The position numbers and the translations under genes were made by a program. From positions 1 through 26,737 of the forward strand of contig CALUSZ010000097.1 of assembly GCA_944323495.1 (NCBI GenBank): 26,737 bases of DNA, in the 5' to 3' direction. Positions 15,572 through 22,975 of the stretch are shown piece after piece. This stretch comes from Candidatus Gastranaerophilales bacterium. Lineage in GTDB: Bacteria; Cyanobacteriota; Vampirovibrionia; Gastranaerophilales; Gastranaerophilaceae. Below the pieces are notes generated by a model. The model was not told the DNA's origin and ran no database searches. It saw only the letters and a list, made by a program, of their open reading frames with translations. Every line of letters starts with the position of its first letter. Within the stretch, counting starts at the first letter, position 1.

Positions 15572-16696
15572 TTAAAGATCCCTCGATTTATAAAACATAA
15601 CTATAGCGGCCAGGAAAGCTGCAGGCGGAAAAGCTGCCGTAATAAGCGGAGGCAGTACTCCTTTTTCTGCTAAAAGATCAAAGAACGGAAGAGTTATATA
15701 ATAAACAAAAATACACCCTATGGCAATTGTAAACCCGATTAATCTTTGTTCCCGAGGTTTGCTAAAACCTAACAGGCAGCCCATTATGGCCAAAAGAACG
15801 CAAACAAAAGGATGGAAAAATCGCTGATAATATTTGTTCAGCATAAGCCGGTAATCCTCATCAAGATTTGCTTTTTTCAATAATGTAACATAATGCTTTA
15901 AATCCTTATTATTAATATCTCTGTCTCTTTTAGTTGAGTTAAGCATAATAGTATAAGCATCTTCAGCATCATCACCATTTAATATATCTACTCTATCCTT
16001 TTTTGTAATTTTTTTAAAGATACCTTCCTCATTAATATCATAAGAAGTAACATCTTCCAGAACCCAGCTGGGCCGGCCTTTTGCATCTACCCCTTTGTGT
16101 CCGGTTTTTGCCACTAGAATATTTTCAAGTCCATGCAAATCATCAAAAATCTGTTTAGAGAAGTTCATAACAATTACGTCAGTCATCTCACCCTGAAAAA
16201 ACCTTGAAACAACAACTGCTTGTTCAGGATAATTATTTTCATCTTTTTTCGTATAAATATACTGTGTAAGAGTTTCTCCGCCCTTTATCTCATTAAGTTT
16301 TAAGCAAGACAGAGGAATCCACTTATCATAAGTCACAAAACATAAATATGTAACGATTAAACTAAGCACTAAAAGCGGCGCAAGTATTCTGGAAAAAGAC
16401 ATTCCAACCGCTCTAAATATAGTAAGTTCAGAATCTTTGCTCAATTTATCAAAAGTAAATAAAGAACCTAGCAAAAGTCCAACGGGAAAGGCCTTTCCTA
16501 AAATTTTAGGAAGTTCATATACAAGCACCAAGATTCCTGTTTTTACAGTATAAACACCTTCAAGAATTTTCTTTATTGTATTCAAAAGCATTTCAGGAGC
16601 AATCCATACGATTGTAAACAGTAAGATTGCAACAATTGTTGTAATCAGCACTTGCGTAAAAATATACCTATCGTACACAGTAAAGAGTTTTTTCAT
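15572..16696 (-). CDS. LPS export permease of the LptF/LptG (YjgP/YjgQ) family
   Basis: A 374-residue permease of the lipopolysaccharide extraction complex LptB2FG. Three N-terminal helices (FTQVLITTIVAILLFTIVWI; GILVLVYELPKILGKAFPVG; a third near 98-120) and three C-terminal helices (about 290-370) flank a periplasmic jellyroll domain (about 130-285). The coupling-helix region SKDSELTIFRAVGMSFSRIL follows helix two, as in both subunits. The gene starts one base after the lptB stop. Only one permease gene is here; the second is elsewhere or the complex is a homodimer, as cyanobacteria often seem to carry one. F versus G cannot be decided from reading. Confidence 0.9.
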   Translation of the reverse strand: MKKLFTVYDRYIFTQVLITTIVAILLFTIVWIAPEMLLNTIKKILEGVYTVKTGILVLVYELPKILGKAFPVGLLLGSLFTFDKLSKDSELTIFRAVGMSFSRILAPLLVLSLIVTYLCFVTYDKWIPLSCLKLNEIKGGETLTQYIYTKKDENNYPEQAVVVSRFFQGEMTDVIVMNFSKQIFDDLHGLENILVAKTGHKGVDAKGRPSWVLEDVTSYDINEEGIFKKITKKDRVDILNGDDAEDAYTIMLNSTKRDRDINNKDLKHYVTLLKKANLDEDYRLMLNKYYQRFFHPFVCVLLAIMGCLLGFSKPREQRLIGFTIAIGCIFVYYITLPFFDLLAEKGVLPPLITAAFPPAAFLAAIVMFYKSRDL

Positions 16697-16697
16697 G

Positions 16698-17423
16698 TTA
16701 CAACTTGAAATCCTTTCCTAAGTAAAATTCTTTTGCGACAGGGTCATTTGCAACATCAGTACTTTTACCTTGAATCTTGATTTTCCCGTCAAAAATTACA
16801 TACGCTCTATCTGTAATTGAAAGAGTAGCCTTTGGGTTGTGGTCAGTAATCAAGACACCAAGTCCTTTATCTTCAGATATTTTTCTAATATTATCTTTAA
16901 TTTCACCAATCGCAATCGGGTCAATCCCTGCAAAAGGTTCATCCAGAAGCATGAAATCAGGGCTTGCAGCAAGAGCTCTTGCGATTTCTACACGTCTTCT
17001 TTCTCCCCCTGATAGAGCTACTGCCGGAGATTTTCTCAGCTTCATAACCCCAAATTCTGTCAAAAGTTCTTCAAGCTTCATCTTTTTTTCATTAACAGTA
17101 AGTTTATCATTCATCTCCAACACAAGTTTAATATTTTCTTCAACAGTAAGTTTTCTAAATATAGAATTTTCCTGCGGAAGATATCCAATTCCGGCTTTTG
17201 CTCTCAAATTCATCGGCCAGTCAGTAATCTCTTGACTGTCTATAAAAACATTTCCTGTATTAGGTTTTACAAGTCCTACTATCATATAAAAAGTTGTTGT
17301 TTTTCCTGCACCATTTGGTCCTAAAAGACAAACAACCTCGCCTTTATCCATATAAAAGGTAACATCGTTTACAACGCTTCTATCGCCGTATATTTTTACT
17401 AAATTTTTTGCCTCTATTCTCAT
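16698..17423 (-). CDS. lptB: LPS export ABC transporter ATPase LptB
   Basis: A 241-residue ATPase powering lipopolysaccharide extraction from the inner membrane. Walker A is GPNGAGKTT (35-43), the Q-loop YLPQENSIFRKLTVEENI is typical of LptB, the signature is LSGGERRRVEIARAL (137-151), Walker B is FMLLDEPFAGIDP and the switch is ITDHN. SD AGGGAG precedes the ATG. It heads the operon lptB - lptF/G-type permease - phosphodiester glycosidase, which ends at 14750. Its presence is the strongest evidence in the window for an outer membrane with lipopolysaccharide. Confidence 0.95.
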   Translation of the reverse strand: MRIEAKNLVKIYGDRSVVNDVTFYMDKGEVVCLLGPNGAGKTTTFYMIVGLVKPNTGNVFIDSQEITDWPMNLRAKAGIGYLPQENSIFRKLTVEENIKLVLEMNDKLTVNEKKMKLEELLTEFGVMKLRKSPAVALSGGERRRVEIARALAASPDFMLLDEPFAGIDPIAIGEIKDNIRKISEDKGLGVLITDHNPKATLSITDRAYVIFDGKIKIQGKSTDVANDPVAKEFYLGKDFKL

Positions 17424-17480
17424 TCTTACTCCCTGAATACACTGTTTATATAATGATACAACAAAAGAAGCCCGGAATAA

Positions 17481-17557
17481 ATTGTAAACTTTTGTTACAA
17501 AACTTTAGCCCAAAAGGCAATTTTGTAAAAGTAAAATACTTTATTTATATGTAAGGT
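17481..17557 (+). promoter_or_regulatory. TTTGTTACAA promoter region of gene 17594
   Basis: TTTGTTACAA (17491-17500) sits inside the wider palindrome TTTTGTTACAAAA. About 31 bases later TTTTGTAAAAG (17521-17531) and TAAAAT (17532-17537) offer a -10. The string ATACTTTATTTATATGTAAG (17537-17556) nearly repeats 9598-9617. This is a relaxed version of the element before 6096 and 9804; it lacks the exact CTAAAGTTTTTG block. Confidence 0.45.
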
Positions 17558-17593
17558 TAAAAAAGGTTAATAATTTTGTAGGAGGTAACTACG

Positions 17594-18427
17594 ATGCTAG
17601 GTTACGGCATAACAGGAATAAACCCATATTCAAGTCCGCTCGGGATGTACGGTCTTGGCGGATATGGAACATACAGTTCATATTATAATCCGGCAATGAT
17701 GGGAATGGGAATGCTTGGTGGATACTATAATCCTACATTTATGGCAAATCAAATGCAGCAAATTGAACAGTCTCAATTACAGCATACGAGCGCAATGCAT
17801 GAGATGATGCTTGAAAATGAAACCAAGGCTTTTACTGCCCAAGATAGAGCCCTGTTTGAAAAAGCAATGGTAGATGCTGGAGTAAATAAAGGCATTCAAA
17901 ACTTGGCAGCAAAAATACAAGAAGGAGACCAGGACGGTATTTGCGAAGAGTTTGATGCTTTAAAACACACATTATATACAAAATATAATGATTATTTCAA
18001 AGCTAATAGTGATAAACTTGATCCTCGAGACAGTGTTACAAACTGGATTGAAATCCTTTACAGTCAAATAATTTCAAAACAAAGAGGAGAAGTTGTTGAC
18101 TTAAGAAGCGATATCAAAAAATTCGGCCAGACACCATTTGAGCATGGTTTCTGGAAAAACCTTCACGGCAAAGATTACCATGACAAATATTCAGAAGAAA
18201 CATTAAGTTATCTGTTTGATACCAGAGTTGATAATAAAGCGGGTAAAGATAGAATGGAAGGCTATGGAGCTGCAGCTTCAAAGGTAACAGAAGCAGGAGT
18301 TGCGGGTTTAACAGGTGCTATGGCATTCAAGTTACTTCCAGGGCTTAAAAAATTACCTAAAGCCGGATGGATAGGAGCCGCAGCATTGGCAATCGGAGAC
18401 TTAATGTGGCAAAGTTCAAGAGCTTAG
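17594..18427 (+). CDS. Gly/Tyr/Met-rich protein of unknown function
   Basis: A 277-residue protein I do not recognise. Residues 1-55 are a low-complexity Gly/Tyr/Met/Pro/Ser segment (GMYGLGGYGTYSSYYNPAMM). A Gln/Met-rich helix (about 55-80) leads to a helical, charged core (about 85-225; ending DKYSEETLSYLFDTRVDN). The last 50 residues are Ala/Gly-rich and moderately hydrophobic (AGVAGLTGAMAFKLLPGL, then GWIGAAALAIGDLMWQ) and could insert in a membrane. There is no classical signal peptide. The SD AGGAGG is optimal. It is a single-gene unit with its own terminator. The amphipathic C-terminus and flexible N-terminus would suit a secreted or membrane-active protein, but this is only inference. 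Confidence 0.75.
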   Translation: MLGYGITGINPYSSPLGMYGLGGYGTYSSYYNPAMMGMGMLGGYYNPTFMANQMQQIEQSQLQHTSAMHEMMLENETKAFTAQDRALFEKAMVDAGVNKGIQNLAAKIQEGDQDGICEEFDALKHTLYTKYNDYFKANSDKLDPRDSVTNWIEILYSQIISKQRGEVVDLRSDIKKFGQTPFEHGFWKNLHGKDYHDKYSEETLSYLFDTRVDNKAGKDRMEGYGAAASKVTEAGVAGLTGAMAFKLLPGLKKLPKAGWIGAAALAIGDLMWQSSRA

Positions 18428-18431
18428 TTAT

Positions 18432-18457
18432 AACCGCCAAAATATTTGGCGGTTTTT
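18432..18457 (+). terminator. Rho-independent terminator after gene 17594
   Basis: Arms AACCGCCAAA (18432-18441) and TTTGGCGGTT (18445-18454) with a short TAT loop, then a T run. Confidence 0.9.
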
Positions 18458-18468
18458 AGTTTTTTATC

Positions 18469-18499
18469 TTGACATCTAATCTTGATATTTTATTATAAT
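18469..18499 (+). promoter_or_regulatory. tRNA-Gln promoter
   Basis: TTGACA (18469-18474) and TATAAT (18494-18499), 19 bases apart; TATTAT at spacer 16 overlaps. The tRNA starts nine bases after TATAAT. Confidence 0.65.
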
Positions 18500-18507
18500 A
18501 AAAGCAA

Positions 18508-18580
18508 TGGGGCGTCGCCAAGTGGTAAGGCAGCTGGTTTTGGTCCAGCCATCCCGGAGGTTCGAATCCTTCCGCCCCAG
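18508..18580 (+). tRNA. tRNA-Gln (anticodon TTG)
   Basis: Acceptor strands TGGGGCG (18508-18514) and CGCCCCA (18573-18579) pair. The D-arm is GCCAAGTGGTAAGGC, and the anticodon stem-loop GCTGG-TTTTGGT-CCAGC places TTG at the anticodon. The T-arm has GGTTCGAATCC. The discriminator is G and CCA is not encoded. The U1 start and CCAAGTGGTAAGGC are typical of glutamine tRNAs. Confidence 0.95.
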
Positions 18581-18588
18581 TATTTTAG

Positions 18589-18624
18589 AAAATCCCCTTA
18601 GTAAAAAGCTAGGGGATTTTATTA
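18589..18624 (+). terminator. Terminator after tRNA-Gln
   Basis: Arms AAAATCCCCT (18589-18598) and AGGGGATTTT (18611-18620) with inner TAG/CTA pairing, then ATTA. It separates the tRNA from the riboswitch transcript. Confidence 0.8.
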
Positions 18625-18629
18625 TATAT

Positions 18630-18738
18630 TAGGTTTTCTAGGGTTCCGCGGAACATACATGCCGGACAGGTCCAAGAGAAAACGCACAGAGAGAAATATA
18701 CTGTGAACACGGAAGGATAAAAGCCTGGGAGATAACTA
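18630..18738 (+). promoter_or_regulatory. Guanidine-I (ykkC) riboswitch aptamer
   Basis: All conserved ykkC blocks are visible in order: CTAGGGTTCCG (18638-18648), GCCGGACAGGTCCAAGAGA (18661-18679), a P3 hairpin with arms CACAG / CTGTG (18685-18689, 18701-18705), then ACACGGAAGGATAAAAGCC and GGGAGA (18708-18732). P1 can form between TAGGTTTTCT (18630-18639) and AGATAACTA (18730-18738). The aptamer binds guanidinium and controls the Gdx exporter directly downstream. The platform is unusual: TATCTC (18740-18745) can pair with GAGATA at 18729-18734 or with GAGATA at 18768-18773, which includes the SD, so control may be translational. Confidence 0.92.
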
Positions 18739-18776
18739 TTATCTCTAAGGCTCTATTATTATGAAAGGAGATATTT

Positions 18777-19094
18777 ATGCAATGGATTCATCTATTAATC
18801 GCCGGGATATTTGAAATCAGCTGGGCAATTGGCCTAAAGTATTCACACGGATTTTCACAAATCATTCCTTCTATAATAACTGTAGTATGTATGATACTTA
18901 GTTTTTATTTTTTGGCCTTAGCTTTAAAAAGTCTGCCTTTAGGCACAGCGTATGCTATATGGACAGGAATAGGAACATTAGGTACGGTTGTTCTCGGAAT
19001 TATACTTTTTAAAGAACCTGCAACAGCGTTGAGATTAGGATGCATTTTACTAATTTTAACAGGAATTACAGGACTCAAGATTATATCTTCATAA
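18777..19094 (+). CDS. gdx: Guanidinium exporter, small multidrug resistance family (Gdx/SugE)
   Basis: A 105-residue, four-helix SMR protein that swaps guanidinium for protons as an antiparallel dimer. Glu13 in AGIFEISWAIGLK is the essential proton/substrate carboxylate. The Gdx-type ALKSLPLGTAYAIWTGIGTLGTVVLG follows, distinguishing it from EmrE-type drug pumps. SD AAAGGAG precedes the ATG, and the gene lies under a guanidine-I riboswitch, which independently supports the substrate. A single Gdx gene is present, consistent with a homodimer. It ends two bases from the convergent autotransporter with no terminator between. Confidence 0.95.
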   Translation: MQWIHLLIAGIFEISWAIGLKYSHGFSQIIPSIITVVCMILSFYFLALALKSLPLGTAYAIWTGIGTLGTVVLGIILFKEPATALRLGCILLILTGITGLKIISS

Positions 19095-19096
19095 TA

Positions 19097-21700
19097 TCAG
19101 AGGCTGATTCTAAATCCTAGCTGGAGTGCAATACCGTTTCGGCCTCCATTTCTTATCATGCCTTCAACAAAGCCAGTCAATCTCTCTCCCCAGCGTTTTT
19201 GTACACCAACACCATATTCGACAAATGGTTTTACTGAAAGAGAGGGTATATAAACATCATTTGCCTGAAAACGTGAACTATCAAGAATATTCCAAACCAT
19301 CGAAACTGATATATATGACTGCAGATAATTTTTAAAGTTGCCTATAATTTTGATTTGCGGCTCTATATGGATTGCATGAATAGGATCAGCATTAATACTT
19401 ACATTATAGTCAGTTGTATAATTAAATGTATTTATAAAACTGTATGACATTAAAAAACTCGGCTGTAAAATAAGCTTCCTATCTAAAAGTTCAAAGTTGT
19501 ATCCTGTTTTTTCTGCAATACCTGTATTGAACATTACAAAATCTTGATTTCCGAATCTGGTAGAAGCCTCAGCAGAATTTGCACCGGCATTAACTGTCCA
19601 GGCAGTAAAAAATCCGCGTTTATAAAATACAGCATCAATCCCTGCAAGCCCGCCATTATTATATATACCGTTCCCGTCAAAAGTCTGATGCGACCCATTA
19701 TAAGATACATAGCCCCCATATAAATAATACCAGCCTTTTCTAAGCTTTATTAATTCACTTTCGCCTCCAAGTATAGTACCGTAACTCACATTTGAAACAT
19801 TTGGCCCGCCTCTTAGCGGAACATTTTCAAATGTTGAATATGGTTTAAACCAGATTCCTCTATGTTCTTCTGGCATGGTTAAAGGTGAAAACGCAAACTG
19901 GCCTAAGCTGTTTGCAGACTTGTTTCTGGTATCAAAACCTGCAACAACTCCGGGAGGAGTTATCATAACCATATCAAGATTAGAAAAAACTCGTTTATAT
20001 GTATCTATCTGGTTTAAATACCCTGCAAGCTGGGCTGAAACAGCAGGAACAAATACAGAGGAATTAAACCCGCCTCTTGCCAAATCAATATTTCCATTTG
20101 ATGAATTATAGCTGGAATTATAATTATAAATAGGGGTTTCTATTGTTTGCGGAGTATAACTTACGTAATCTTTTAAAACTGAATTTGCAAAAGGAATCGA
20201 TATATTATTCCCTGTAGGGGTTCCTATAAAATCTAAAGGTTCAAGGTTTAATGTCCCGCTGCCACTCACTGAATCAGCGTTAATTCTATCCATAGTATTA
20301 TTATTTAGATTAATATCTGCAAAAATATTTGAATTCCCGTTTAATGTAAGATTTCCAAAATTAATATTATTTATTTCTCCATTTTTCATATTGAAGTTTG
20401 TATTGTTATAAAAAGCCGTATTCTGAGCATTAAAATAAGAACTGTTTTTCAGAAGATTGATTGTGCCTTGCTCCAGATTAAAAGTACCTGTATACTCATT
20501 ATTTATACCGCCCAGATTTAAAACACCGCTTCCTGTTTTAGTAATTACGCCTTCACCTGAAATCCCGCTTAAAACATTATTAACACCATTCCCATCAAAC
20601 TCAACAGTTCCTGATGCATAATTATGTATATCATTTAATTCTCCTTTATCGTAGTTATTTTGAAGGGTTGTATTTTCTATTACCAGTACACCGGAGTTTG
20701 CAATAGCGCCGCCTTCAGAAAAATTTGAAGAAGAATTTACATAGTTATTTTCTAATTGAGAATCTTTAATTACAGCATGACCTGCAGAATCATTATAAAT
20801 AGCCCCTCCATCTCCATAAAACTGAGCGTCTATATAATTTCCATTTATTTTAGTATTAGTTAATGAAAGCTCATTATTATTATAAATAGCCCCTCCTCTA
20901 ACAATAGAGCTCAAACCTCCTGTGGTTGAATTATCTGTTATAGTTGCATTACTAACATTCATTTCACCGATATTATAAAGCGCACCTGCATATGCCGCTA
21001 AACTTTCTTCTCCCAATGTTTTATTGTTTTCAAAACTGGTATTACTAATATCTACTGTACCGCTATTGTAAACAGCGCCGCCATATGGTGCAACAGTTCC
21101 TTCTACATAATTATCTCTAAACACAGCATTATTTATACTCATTTTCGTTGCACTGCTTGCTTGTACTGCACCATTTGCAATAGCACCGCCGAATGCAGTT
21201 GCACCATTTGCATAATTATTCGCAAAGATTACTGATTCTATTTCTATATTCCCATCACCTATATTATATAAAGCACCGCCGCTTCCTAGGTTAAGCCCGC
21301 TTGAATCTACAAAATTTTCATTAAAAGCGGCTTGATTTATATCTAAATCACCACCATCATTGTAAATTGCTCCTGCGTAAGTATAAGCGCCATAGTTTTG
21401 ACCTTTACAGTGCCTTACATCAACCTGATTAAATGTTGTATTACTATTAAAAGTAAATCCGCTAAAGACATTATTACCGTCAAGGAAATGATTGTTTCCT
21501 TCAAAAGTTATATCTAAGTTTTCAAACTGAGTACCAATCGAGGCATCTGAATTCAAATTGTTAGTAAATGTTAATACATCACCATCTATTGGAGCTGAAT
21601 TTATTAACTCAGAGAAGTCATTAATAAGTATATCACCTGCAATAACCTGACAGGGCAAAAGAAATGATAATATTAAAAAGATAATTTTATATAGTTTCAT
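19097..21700 (-). CDS. Autotransporter (type V secretion) with beta-helix passenger
   Basis: An 867-residue protein with a signal peptide (LYKIIFLILSFLLPCQVIAG). The passenger carries about ten repeats around GGAIYN, AGALYNIG, GGAVYNSG and GGAIANSG (roughly 105-345), the pectin-lyase-like right-handed helix also seen in Pmp-type adhesins. A PATR-like stretch follows (KTGSGVLNLGGINNEYTGTF, near 385-405), then a linker. The C-terminal 260 residues or so (from about 610; RGIWFKPYSTFE onward) alternate as beta strands, ending FVEGMIRNGGRNG and LQLGFRISL, an autotransporter barrel. The last residue is Leu rather than the usual Phe. No SD precedes the ATG. It is probably a surface adhesin; its partner is unknown. 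Confidence 0.85.
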   Translation of the reverse strand: MKLYKIIFLILSFLLPCQVIAGDILINDFSELINSAPIDGDVLTFTNNLNSDASIGTQFENLDITFEGNNHFLDGNNVFSGFTFNSNTTFNQVDVRHCKGQNYGAYTYAGAIYNDGGDLDINQAAFNENFVDSSGLNLGSGGALYNIGDGNIEIESVIFANNYANGATAFGGAIANGAVQASSATKMSINNAVFRDNYVEGTVAPYGGAVYNSGTVDISNTSFENNKTLGEESLAAYAGALYNIGEMNVSNATITDNSTTGGLSSIVRGGAIYNNNELSLTNTKINGNYIDAQFYGDGGAIYNDSAGHAVIKDSQLENNYVNSSSNFSEGGAIANSGVLVIENTTLQNNYDKGELNDIHNYASGTVEFDGNGVNNVLSGISGEGVITKTGSGVLNLGGINNEYTGTFNLEQGTINLLKNSSYFNAQNTAFYNNTNFNMKNGEINNINFGNLTLNGNSNIFADINLNNNTMDRINADSVSGSGTLNLEPLDFIGTPTGNNISIPFANSVLKDYVSYTPQTIETPIYNYNSSYNSSNGNIDLARGGFNSSVFVPAVSAQLAGYLNQIDTYKRVFSNLDMVMITPPGVVAGFDTRNKSANSLGQFAFSPLTMPEEHRGIWFKPYSTFENVPLRGGPNVSNVSYGTILGGESELIKLRKGWYYLYGGYVSYNGSHQTFDGNGIYNNGGLAGIDAVFYKRGFFTAWTVNAGANSAEASTRFGNQDFVMFNTGIAEKTGYNFELLDRKLILQPSFLMSYSFINTFNYTTDYNVSINADPIHAIHIEPQIKIIGNFKNYLQSYISVSMVWNILDSSRFQANDVYIPSLSVKPFVEYGVGVQKRWGERLTGFVEGMIRNGGRNGIALQLGFRISL

Positions 21701-21768
21701 TAAATTTATATTATTTTATGAATAAGTTTATACCATTAAACAGTCAGGCAATATTTTAAAGCACTTGA

Positions 21769-21981
21769 CTGATAGTTGAGGAAGGTGAAAATTTCTTAAA
21801 ATCTCAAGGAATTTCCGAGGTTCGTCTAAGGCTACACGATGATATTGCAAGAATTGAACTACCAAAATCGGATTTTGATAAAATTGTCAACAATGAAAAG
21901 ATTATACCAAAGTTCAAAGAACTTGGAATTCGTTACATAACCCTCGATTTAGAAGGCTTAAGGCGCGGCAGTATGGATTAA
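21769..21981 (+). pseudogene. larE: Fragment of larE (sulfur transferase) C-terminus
   Basis: An open stretch of 70 codons after an in-frame TGA (21766-21768) reads VEEGENFLKSQGISEVRLRL, then HDDIARIELPKSDFDKI, and ends GIRYITLDLEGLRRGSMD before TAA. This is the C-terminal segment of LarE, the enzyme that gives up a cysteine sulfur to build the nickel-pincer cofactor of lactate racemase. The N-terminal PP-loop ATPase domain (about 190 residues) is absent, no start codon or SD is in position, and the upstream bases belong to the autotransporter promoter. It is a remnant left by deletion or rearrangement. Its stop overlaps the convergent EamA stop by four bases. Confidence 0.8.
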
Positions 21982-22865
21982 GCACGCATTTCACGTTTTC
22001 TGGTAACTATAAGAATTACACCTGTTAAAACGGCAATAATACCAACAATTATCCTTGGTGTCAGTTGTTCTTGAAAGACCAAGACTCCTATTATTATCGC
22101 AGTTATTGGCTCCAGTGAACCCAAAATAGCGGCTGTAGTTGAGCCAATCAGCTTTATTGAAATTGTAATAGTCTCTATTGAAATGATGGTTGGGAATAAA
22201 GCAAGAGCAAACGCACAGCCCCACAACATTGGAGTATCAAGAGGCTGAAGATTTATACAGAATTTAAGATTTACAATATATACAAGAAGCCCAAAAAGCA
22301 TTACATAAAAACTCATTTTAGCACCGTTCATATGTCTTATAGTTTTTATATTTTTTACTCCGACAATATAGAGAGCATACAAAAGAGCCGATGCAAGAAC
22401 CAGCAGTACACCGGTCGCATTCAGTACAGTATCACCCTTGCCGTGATACAAAAGCATAATACCAGAAGTAATTAAGCATATAGAAAAAAGAAAAGTTTTA
22501 GTAATTTTTTCCCTATAAAATATAGCCATAATAAGAGCAACCAAAACAGGGTATATAAAAAGAATTGTACAGGCAATACCAGCTTCTATATACTTAAACG
22601 CCATAAAAAGGGTTAAAGATGATAGAGAAAAAAATAACCCCAGGAACAGAAGCGGCAGTATTTCAGATTTATGAATCTTAAATGATATTTTTTTCTTAAA
22701 CTTAAGCCATAATCCATAAATAATCACCGCAAGAGCATACCTGTAAAACAAAACAGAATTAGCATCAATCCCTGCTGAATACATAGGAAGGGCAAACAAT
22801 GGATTTGTACCGTAACTTGCGGAAGCAATTGCCCCCAGCATTATACCCGTAGCTTTTCTTCTCAT
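21978..22865 (-). CDS. EamA/DMT-family permease
   Basis: A 295-residue inner-membrane protein with ten hydrophobic helices in two EamA repeats (starting GIMLGAIASASYGTNPLFAL and near 150, TGVLLVLASALLYALYIVGV). The repeat ends show SSLTLFMAFKYIEAGIACTILFIYPV and IKLIGSTTAAILGSLEPITAIIIGVLVFQEQLTP, the usual last-helix patterns. Family members export amino acids, purines or other metabolites; the substrate is not readable. There is no SD. A weak -10-like TAGATT ends eight bases before the ATG, so it may be leaderless. It diverges from the secreted protein gene at 22976. Confidence 0.85.
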   Translation of the reverse strand: MRRKATGIMLGAIASASYGTNPLFALPMYSAGIDANSVLFYRYALAVIIYGLWLKFKKKISFKIHKSEILPLLFLGLFFSLSSLTLFMAFKYIEAGIACTILFIYPVLVALIMAIFYREKITKTFLFSICLITSGIMLLYHGKGDTVLNATGVLLVLASALLYALYIVGVKNIKTIRHMNGAKMSFYVMLFGLLVYIVNLKFCINLQPLDTPMLWGCAFALALFPTIISIETITISIKLIGSTTAAILGSLEPITAIIIGVLVFQEQLTPRIIVGIIAVLTGVILIVTRKREMRA

Positions 22866-22975
22866 AATATGTAAATCTATCCTAAAATTTATAAAAAATC
22901 AATTAACTTCATGCTTGAGAAAATTTATATTATAAGTTATACTAAACTATGAAAAATAATTTGAGGTATTGAGTT

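Noticed and set aside
18508..18580. tRNA-Gln as an integration site for a mobile element
   Set aside because: No integrase and no repeat of the tRNA 3' end was seen in the window.
20640..21460. Possible DNA repeat array or CRISPR in the autotransporter
   Set aside because: The periodicity is at protein level (GGAIYN-type beta-helix rungs), with no constant DNA repeat or spacer lengths.
21741..21771. Inverted repeat CAGTCA / TGACTG as a terminator or attachment site
   Set aside because: Arms are only six bases with a 19-base loop and no T run; there is no integrase or direct repeat nearby.
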